Below, piece by piece: positions 57,255 to 64,000 of a stretch of 64,000 nt of DNA. A model generated the notes under the pieces. That model did no database searches. It saw only the letters and a program-made list of their open reading frames with translations, and had not been told where the DNA came from. This stretch comes from Eumeta japonica (taxonomy: Eukaryota; Arthropoda; Insecta; Lepidoptera; Psychidae). The stretch lies in assembly GCA_005406025.1 (NCBI GenBank), contig BGZK01000005.1, forward strand, positions 1,602,867 to 1,666,866. The letters are read 5' to 3'. Position 1 is the stretch's first letter; every line of letters starts with the position of its first letter. Both the position numbers and the translations under genes were made by a program.

Positions 57255-57720
57255 TATATATTTCACATTTACGAAGCCAGAAGTACCCTTTGATCAGTGG
57301 TGTTTATGGTTTGAATGTTTACGTTCTGGTGTGGGGCAGGGAGATGTACCTAAAACATCCAAAACTCTTCAACTATAGCATCGGAAGACGTTTTCAAGCT
57401 TTTATATTTTGAAGAATAAGGCGTCGCTCACCTTAAATTTGCCGACGGTATTATTATAATAGCGGAGTCGGTGAACGAGTTCGGCACCATGCTCAGAAGC
57501 CTCAGTGAAGTTTTTCAAGAAGTTGATCCAAAAATGAAGATGGACACCCCGAAATTTATTATGGACGTCCGTGCTGCATCCAATCTAACGATAGATGAGA
57601 ACTCTGCAATAGAAATTTCAAACCAATACGTCTACTTAGACAGACCATCCGATTAGGCAGATCCAGCTTCGATACGATACTTTGAAAAGTGGTTCGAGCG
57701 AATGAAAAAAGTTTAAATAC
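57255..57720 (+). mobile_element. LINE reverse transcriptase palm relic (EWRPRTG lineage)
   Basis: Plus-strand frames give IFHIYEARS, then SGVGQGDV and PKLFN (palm block GVRQGD..SPKLFN), HLKFADGIIIIAES (FADD block with the second Asp changed to Gly), then VNEFGTMLRSLSEVFQEV, KMKMDTPKFIMD, AIEISNQYVYLD and, after a frameshift, IRLGRSSFD. This order is exactly that of lepidopteran endonuclease-reverse transcriptases. The altered ADD pair alone would abolish polymerisation. Fingers, endonuclease and tail are missing or unrecognisable. Confidence 0.85.
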
Positions 57721-57834
57721 GACGAAGAATATTTTAAAAGAAATAATAAATGTGTTAATTTATTTATAAACTGTTTTGTTTGTAAAATGTGAAAAATGTT
57801 TATTGTACACGCGTATATTGGTTCGAGGAGTTCG

Positions 57835-57945
57835 AACCTTAAGCTTGTCGCACTGGTGACAAGGACGAGCTAGACAGCTCAATGGCTCTCCGAGGCACAG
57901 AACTTGTAGGTTTTAATTTAATTTTGGTTCAAAATTCAATGGTTA
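57835..57945 (-). repeat. tRNA-type SINE fragment
   Basis: On the minus strand CAAGTTCTGTGCCTCGGAGA and GCCATTGAGC match the CTGTGCCTCGGAGAGC block of the copy at 56375. The distal part with TTAAGGTTCGAACTCC is diverged. Confidence 0.5.
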
Positions 57946-57949
57946 ATAC

Positions 57950-58647
57950 CCTTGTGGTCAAAGTTCGTATCCGATATGCCTTTTCGTACGAAATATAACT
58001 ATCAAGCCGCCATCGCTAACTAAAATAGTCAATTGCAAGTCAGTTTTATCAAGTTGGTTAGTTATTTATTACGGATACATGTCAAGAAATGAAAACATAA
58101 TTTATTACCTCGTTCATTAAATAAAATAAACTAATAAACAAATCAACTTCGACTTCATTAAAGTAGACGTGTGTCAACCAAAATTTGTTAGATTTTATGT
58201 AGATACATAAGTGAATATTTTGATATGATATAAACATAAAATAAAATCTGAATTAACTAAGCCTTAATACAGATTTATCTATTGCATAGTTTAGTATGTA
58301 ACTTAATTTGTATCAAATATTTATACGCCAAGTGGTAATAAACTTGAAAATCGTTTAATATACACGTGCACGTTAGTGCGCAAACGGCGCGTCAAGGGCG
58401 TAACGCCTTACTTAATATTCCGTTGCAAAATTTACGTAGGAGGTATTTCTAATTGAATCCTCCGGAGAAGCTATTCGTTCAAGTTTATTGGACGTAGAAA
58501 TAAATGGTTTATTGTATAGGCATTGCTATTATTAAAATAGAGAAAATATTCATTTTTGAAACGAAGTTCCTTGAGGTGTTAGTTGACAGAAATGGAATTA
58601 GCAGAAAGTAAAGAAAAAGCGTTATGCCTCTTCATTAGACTATCAAC

Positions 58648-58686
<39 letters not shown>

Positions 58687-59685
58687 TTAAGACACACTAG
58701 TTAATAAAGCAAGTGTGCCGGCAGCCGCGCGTGGCGCGACGCTAATGTTTTTTCAATATTTTGGGAAAAATATCAATCTATTATCATAATCACACACATT
58801 TGTAATGAATAATAATGTCATTGAGGAAATTTCCCAATGATTATTTTACAATTCTGGAGATGGAGTTTTCAATTTTAAGTCTTTGATAAACTCATTTTGT
58901 TCATATGAAAGTGACATCTTTTGTTAAGTTTTGAAATAACATAATTATGCAGCTTGATGAACTTCACAAAGATTAAAAAACGATTGCGCTGTTTAATACT
59001 AAATTATTTTCTTAACACGTCATATTCTAATTACTCCCAAAAGTTGTTAATTTTTTCACTGTTTCTGTTAATTGATATGGCAATATAAAGAGAAAGGAAC
59101 TTCGTTCCGACCGGATGTCCCATGACATCTGTCTTTTTTTATTCGTGATATGAAATTACAATAATTGCATTAAGTATACAAATACATAAAAAGATTAACA
59201 ATTACAAAAAAAAAGTTAAGAAAAAGGGAATGATTTAGTTCCATTTATTTATTTATCACTACGATACAATGGAATGAATTAAAAAAATGGGCTCGAAGAT
59301 GTAATTATTTTTAAATCTATTACTTAAACAAAAAAAAAAGTACATTTTACCGTTGTCATATTGTAGGTCTGACGAATAACGAGCCAACATTAAGAGCGAG
59401 AAGAAAAAGGCTAAAAAAATATAAAGGCACTTTTAGTGCTAAGCAATAAAAGGTTTCATTGCATCACCTCGGCGTAAGCACATCTGTCGGTCAGCCTTTT
59501 TTTTCTTCTCCTGATACTGTAAAGTTGGAATTTGGGACTTTTACAGTTGGCGATAATTCGAATTTAAAACGTAAGAATTAAATTTCTAAGCAATTAGAAA
59601 TTCATGTATAGCAATAATTGTTACAATTGTAACTTCTTTGAAGATTTTTATTTGCTATCTTAAGTGTAATACACTATATTATTTG
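57950..59685. other. Non-coding DNA with CT microsatellite
   Basis: A pure CT run of about 32 bases lies at 58651-58682. It is followed by a CpG patch GCCGGCAGCCGCGCGTGGCG (about 58718). A second small CpG patch is at 58370-58410 (AACGGCGCGTCAAGGGCG). The rest is AT-rich and featureless. The CT tract reads GAGA on the other strand, a GAF-type word, but simple repeats are not evidence of function. Confidence 0.5.
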
Positions 59686-59689
59686 GCCC

Positions 59690-60060
59690 TTTTTAATATG
59701 CCACCAATGTGAGGTGCACAGGAATTTCTAGGGCGACCCTTGCCGACCTTTTCATCACACACATTCGCTCTATAGATTTGTTTTGTCAGTCTACTTTCAT
59801 ACATCCTTTCCAGATGGTCAAATTACCGCAACATACCTTTTTCTTCTCCACCCACTACATCTTCTATCAAATCACGCCGTTCTCTAATATCACTGCTCAT
59901 ACATCTATCTCTCAGAGACACTTCACACGTACTACCCAGAGATCGCATCTCCAACGCATTGATTCTACTTTTATTTTTCTTCTACCATATCCAACTTTCA
60001 CCACCATACATAAGCGTAGGCGATCAGGTTCCCATCATAGATAGACAAACGCGCTTATCT
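59690..60060 (-). mobile_element. LINE endonuclease-reverse transcriptase, C-terminal and 3' end relic
   Basis: Read on the minus strand from about 60060: blocks equivalent to SWVWQKK, INAVEMRSL, CVSLRDRCM, RNSDIRERR and EDVV, then a GHLERM equivalent (CATCTGGAAAGGATG), SRLTKQIY, KVGKGRPRNS and the GILKKG codons. Nearly all are recoverable with frequent stops. The same lineage gives 27330, 35070 and 43235. The 111-codon plus frame 59709-60044 is entirely antisense to this and is not a gene. Confidence 0.8.
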
Positions 60061-60064
60061 TGAG

Positions 60065-60660
60065 ACACTACATATATATACATTTATTAAAATTAAAAAA
60101 AAAATACTCGACAAACGGGTAATTGTTGATTTCCTTATTTGTTCCGATTCAAGTGAAAAATGTTAATAAATCGAATGGAGTTCACAAATAAAAATTCTAT
60201 TTAACTTCAAGTAAAACCCAATTTTCACTTTTTCGTAATGTTACTCACTTAATAATAAAATATGCAAATTTAAGCACTTCAAATTCAGATCAAGTTCGCG
60301 ACTTGGAATCCAAATCGGCGCCGAGGTCAAGGATCAATCTAGATTTTGCTTCTAATCCGAAAAGAAATCGGAAGAAAAAATCTTTATTATAAATAAAAAC
60401 TAGAATTTTACAATGTCCACCCGTTCGGAAAGAATTAATCTATCTACGAACACAAAAAAAAATTGAATTATTCCGATTTATATCAATATTTCATTTTTGA
60501 CAGTTTTTTTTAATATATTTATACCTGTTTTAATACCTGTTTTATCCGTTTTTCTTGGGTTACTTTTTGAGCATATGACATAATTAATTAAATATACAGA
60601 AATTATAACCGCACTAAATTCCAAATAAAGACGCTCCCGTAATGCTACCTTCTAAATTTT
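60065..60660. other. AT-rich non-coding DNA
   Basis: No feature was recognised. Confidence 0.4.
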
Positions 60661-60666
60661 ACAGCA

Positions 60667-60969
60667 TTAAACAGCTACAACACATACAATCCTGGACAGT
60701 GACATTATAGAGGAGGGCCCTCTGGCGCGTGAACGGCATTCACGCTTGACCGGCGCCGCGAACTCCGAGGGGGGGATTAGTGAAATGTTATGACCCCTAC
60801 AAAAATTTATTTTTCGTATAAAACCGGTAGGTCGCGGTATACAGCCAGCCGGCTCGGAAATATCAATGTTATGAACTTTCAGCTGAATATCAAATATTCT
60901 CGTCTCAAAGCCGTCAGGGACAATATGAACTAAATTTTGACACCGGCTTTCCCTGTGAATAGGTTGCAC
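60667..60969 (-). other. GC-rich island with 100-codon frame, unknown
   Basis: A minus-strand frame of 100 codons (60969-60667) has a balanced, non-repetitive composition. It includes VHNIDISEPAGCIPRPTGF and KINFCRGHNISLIPPSEF, with six cysteines. The DNA is clearly GC-richer than the flanks, with CCGGCGCCGCGAACTCCG. I recognise no domain. No transposon landmark or second copy is in the window. An unannotated exon is possible, as is part of an unfamiliar mobile element. Plus-strand frames are short here, so openness is not only compositional. Confidence 0.3.
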
Positions 60970-61065
60970 GAGTTTCGATGTTTGCGCAGAAAGATTTGTG
61001 GTCAGTTTTTATATAGGAAATTTATAATAAACATATCATTGCAATTAATAAGAATCTATATGATG

Positions 61066-61600
61066 TATCACTAGCTTTTGCCCGCGGTTTCGGCTGCGTG
61101 GACATAAAACGAATTCTTTCTTTTTTTTATACCGATCAACGTTATCGACCGCGATCCTTATTTCGGTCCTACTCTCAATTCAATACTGAAAAACCGATAT
61201 TCTAACATCGAAAACACACATCATGCCGCAAATATTTTTCTCATGAAACGATCTCAATTACAGTCTCGATGCTAATTCCGGTCCTGCTGGGAATTTCGAC
61301 TCTGGACCGATGTTGAACTTGAATCTCTCTTGAAAATTGTTGTTACAAATAACCAATCGGCTAAAGTAGGACTGGGTGTTAAGTAAAGAATTCGTATTAC
61401 GATTACGCAAGCGAAGTTGCGAGCAAAAATTAATATCTTTATAAATTATAGATGGTATATTACCGTGATGTATAAACTATATTGCTATAGAGTTTCCGCT
61501 AATTCTGTTCAGCCGTTAAAGCGTGATTGCTTAACAAACATCCAAACATACAAATTTTCACATTCACAATATGAATAGGACAACACAGATATATACATAG
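61066..61600 (-). repeat. Dispersed retroposon with degenerate CCGATTC-type minisatellite, copy 5
   Basis: The left edge CACTAGCTTTTGCCCGCGGT and the right edge CACATTCACAATATGAATAG are the complements of the two edges at 30360 and 29200, so this copy is complete at about 530 bp. Between them are degenerate words such as TTATTTCGGTCCTACTCTC and CAGTCTCGATGCTAATTCC, plus GTTCAGCCGTTAAAGCGTGA (complement of the AACCGCTGAAC block). It abuts the mariner at 61610. Confidence 0.7.
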
Positions 61601-61609
61601 GTCATTATA

Positions 61610-63264
61610 TTAGGCAGGGGAAAAAGGTTTTTCGTATTTTATAGGTGAAAAGTTGCAGTAAAATCTCTTTGGTTGTGTTATTTGTAACTGCCTAGTTTTG
61701 ATAACATTAAATAGATGGCATTAAATAAAAAGAAAAAAAAATTTGGTTGCCTGTAAAGTCGGTATACGGGCGAAAGTTTTACGTGACAACGACTTTGAAT
61801 GGTAAAATCATTTTAATGTGAATATTCATTCGTATAGTAGGAAGAAGGATGAAATAATAGAACAATTTAAAACATTTATTTATACAAAGAATTATATTTA
61901 AAACATTAATTTATACAAAGAATCTCGCACTGAATTTCATATTAACAAAATTTTATTTTTACCTTTACACATACATACGTATTTATATACAATATACATA
62001 CAATAACTTGCAATACATTTGCAAGCTATGCACTAATTCTCTCATGCGCGCAGACCGATCATAGTTGAGCGGAGAGACGCGGCATCTGGCGGGCTCTCTC
62101 GTTCGGTGACTCATCGTTACGTTACCGAGCGTTACACTTTTCATAAGGACTCCCAGCCGCAAATTAATTTAAGACGCGTCACAAGTAAAAACGGTGTCCC
62201 GTCATTTTTCTATTGTCTTTCTGTCCACCAAAATGAGCAAACCTCACGTCGAAATTCAATACATTTTGATGTTTTGTTACGAAAAAGGGAACAATGCTAC
62301 ACAAACGTGAAAAAAATTTGTGACATTTATAGATCTAATGTAGTGTCGGTAAGAGTAGCACAAAACTGGTTCGAGCATTTTGAATTTTGATGTCAAATGT
62401 GAACCTCGCTCTGGTCGGCCTGTTACGGATAAAGTAGATGTCATTTTAGAAAAAGTGGAGCAAGGTTACTACTTAGCTAAAGAGCGGGACTCTGCCACAA
62501 AAGAGTTTGATCCATTTGAAAAAAGCTAGATAAACAAAAAAGCTCAATACTTGCGTCCCATACGAGCGCACTGAAAAAAAGCTAATATATCGTATACTCA
62601 TTCGCGATTCTTTATTGAAACGTAATGAAATCGAATCGGTTGTAAAAAAAATTATCACTGGTAATAAAATATGGAATACCTACAACAAGAACGCGGAAAA
62701 AACAAAATGGTCAAAGGCAAACAAGCTTCACGTGTTATAGAGAAACGCAATTAACTCCCAATAAATTCATGCTATCTATATGGTGGGATTGGCAAGACAC
62801 TATTCATTATGAGATTTTACCGCCGGGCAAAATCATGAATTTGAATCTCTCCTGCCAACAGCTGATGAGACTCGAGGAAGAAGTAGAGAAAAAATGGCCC
62901 TAATTGATCAACAAAAAGGGTGCGGTTTTTCACCACAACAACGCCAGACCATACACATCTTTGGCCACTCTGCAGATATTGAGAGAGTTTGGTTGGTAAG
63001 TTTTAATGTATCCACCATATAGCCCTGATTCAGATTTTCACCTGATTCGGTCTCTTTAGAATTCTTTAGGTAGTATTAGATTAAAATCAAGAGAGGAGTG
63101 TCTAAGCCGGTTTTTTGATCAGCAGTCTAAAAATTTCTACAGCAATGTGATTATGTCACTACTTACTAAATGGCAAAAAGTGGTTGAATGAAATGGCATA
63201 TATATATATACCATTATCTTTTTATATTTGTATAAAATAAGAAATAACTTTTTTCCCGACCGAA
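61610..63264 (+). mobile_element. mariner element with inactivated catalytic residues and a long 5' region
   Basis: Left end TTAGGCAGGGGAAAAAGG (from 61610) and right end (complement) TTTCGGTCGGGAAAAAAG (to about 63264) are imperfect TIRs continuing into TCGTATTTTATA/TCTTATTTTATA. The transposase starts at 62231 (MSKPHVEIQYILMFCYEKG). Shifted frames give KKICDIYRSNVVSVRVAQNW, PRSGRPVTDKVDVILEKVE and the catalytic blocks. The first block reads TGNKIW where TGDEKW is expected, the second HNNARPY where HDNARPH is expected, and the third PPYSPDSDFHL retains Asp but lacks three residues. Stops are frequent. At about 1655 bp it is longer than the usual 1.3 kb, because 620 bases precede the start. 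That region includes a 31-bp direct repeat (61866-61925) and a GC block (62045-62110), suggesting a nested insertion. A sister fragment lies at 17672-17995. Confidence 0.85.
61866..61926. repeat. Direct duplication, 31-bp step, inside the mariner 5' region
   Basis: TTTAAAACATTTATTTATAC and TTTAAAACATTAATTTATAC, each followed by AAAGAAT, start at 61866 and 61897. One substitution separates the copies. Confidence 0.9.
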
Positions 63265-63269
63265 AGATT

Positions 63270-63490
63270 CCCTTCCTTCAAGAAAAACGCGTAAAAATTT
63301 TAAGGGTAACTCTTTTCAAATTTGTCGTACACGGTATTATCAAATACAAAATTATTATAAAATGAAATAATCCGGCGAGTAGTCAACCTAGTCATGGCCA
63401 AGGACATTTGTTATTTAAGCGTTTCCAAATTATATAATACCCTTTTTTTATTAGACTTGTTTTTATGTAAATACTCCGTTTTAATTTTCT
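63270..63490. other. AT-rich non-coding DNA
   Basis: Nothing was recognised between the mariner and the next retroposon copy. Confidence 0.4.
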
Positions 63491-63494
63491 AATT

Positions 63495-63935
63495 TTGTAT
63501 ATCGATCGATCACGCTCCAAGTCATGATCCCAATTGTTACCCTGTTTCCGATCCTCGCCACGGCTTTGCTCTTGATGCCGACTTGTGTCGATTTCGATTC
63601 CGACTGCAGTCCCACTATTAGTTCTGAATTAAAAGCAGGACTGCATTCTAAGTAGATTCCGATTCTGGTTTCGCTCTTAATTCAGATTTCGTTACTGTTT
63701 CTCATTCCGATTTCAATGAGTTCCGTTCCCGATTTCTTCACTCTGTTCACAGTTCGCTTTGTGTTTCAATTTTGTTACCTGATAGGATTCCCATTTGAAC
63801 GTAGTTGGAGTAATTACTAGTGTGAAAATAAGATTGAAGTCGTATAACTCGGGGTGTGGCTTTATAGTAGTGAAGGATTTTCTTGAATCGGTAAAGTAGT
63901 TCGGTTCAATAGTTTAAAAATACAGATAAGTCTAC
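63495..63935 (-). repeat. Dispersed retroposon with degenerate CCGATTC-type minisatellite, copy 6
   Basis: Degenerate words TTTCCGATCCTCGCCACGGC, TCGATTTCGATTCCGACTGC and TTCTCATTCCGATTTCAATG run from 63500 to 63770. Then come GTAGTGAAGGATTTTCTTGA and AGTAGTTCGGTTCAATAGTT, as at 35950-36100. The GCCCGCGG edge is missing or too diverged. Confidence 0.55.
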
Positions 63936-64000
63936 GCTGCATTCTAGTTATGACAAACGTTAGTTAATTCCATGCCTACAACTTTCGCGTTGACAAAGAT

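Noticed and set aside
58651..58682. CT tract as a GAGA-factor regulatory site
   Set aside because: A pure dinucleotide run is adequately explained as a microsatellite; no independent sign of regulation.
59709..60044. Plus-strand 111-codon frame
   Set aside because: It is antisense to a LINE relic whose minus-strand motifs are recognisable.

Overview
The window looks like nuclear DNA from a moth or butterfly (Lepidoptera). It is AT-rich and almost free of long open frames. It is packed with decayed retroposons whose signatures match lepidopteran families I recognise: an R1/jockey-like LINE, two lineages of endonuclease-reverse-transcriptase LINEs, mariner DNA transposons, tRNA-type SINEs, a SINE ending near a CCCATGGACACTCGC-like block, and repeats closing with CGAGTC...CACTTGGCCGG. 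The taxonomic call rests on these families, not on any host gene.

I find no host protein-coding gene, rRNA or tRNA that I can defend. The sequence is intergenic or lies in one or more very large introns. Eight or so small GC-rich islands (near 1.2, 11.6, 15.0, 24.6, 25.25, 27.75, 37.4, 46.55, 55.0 and 60.8 kb) stand out from the AT-rich background. They are the only places where exons or promoters would be worth seeking.

Layout. 0-12 kb: LINE C-terminal relic (2.0-2.2 kb, minus), a 26-bp minisatellite (4.44 kb), and a GATGAT-tailed composite element with a roughly 278-bp tandem array (6.5-7.95 kb, minus). After these come a GGAACCC-type repeat (9.5-10.2 kb) and several near-perfect palindromes (8.07, 11.0, 11.85 kb). 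12-26 kb: mostly bland DNA with a mariner N-terminal fragment (17.7-18.0 kb, minus), degenerate tandem repeats (18.4 and 22 kb), a pair of related repeats (19.3 and 23.1 kb), and GC-palindrome modules (25.7-26.0 kb). 27-38 kb: LINE 3' ends, repeats carrying a degenerate GAATCGG/CCGATTC minisatellite, and the best-defined structure of the window. That structure is a second composite element (32.6-34.19 kb) flanked by an 18-bp direct repeat and inserted into another dispersed repeat whose uninterrupted relative lies at 50.6-51.2 kb.

39-64 kb: an R1-like LINE ORF2 relic (39.3-40.45 kb, minus), more LINE and SINE ends, and an exact-period 120-bp tandem repeat (45.3-45.72 kb). A decayed LINE (48.2-49.06 kb) precedes a full-length mariner with terminal inverted repeats (51.57-52.86 kb, minus). 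Further along are a LINE reverse-transcriptase palm relic (57.26-57.72 kb), a LINE 3' end (59.69-60.06 kb, minus), and a second mariner with two of three catalytic aspartates replaced (61.61-63.26 kb, plus).

All recognisable coding sequence is broken by stops or frameshifts, so nothing here appears to encode an active transposition protein. The interest lies in nested insertions, tandem-array-bearing retroposons and fold-back sequences. All alignments were made by eye.
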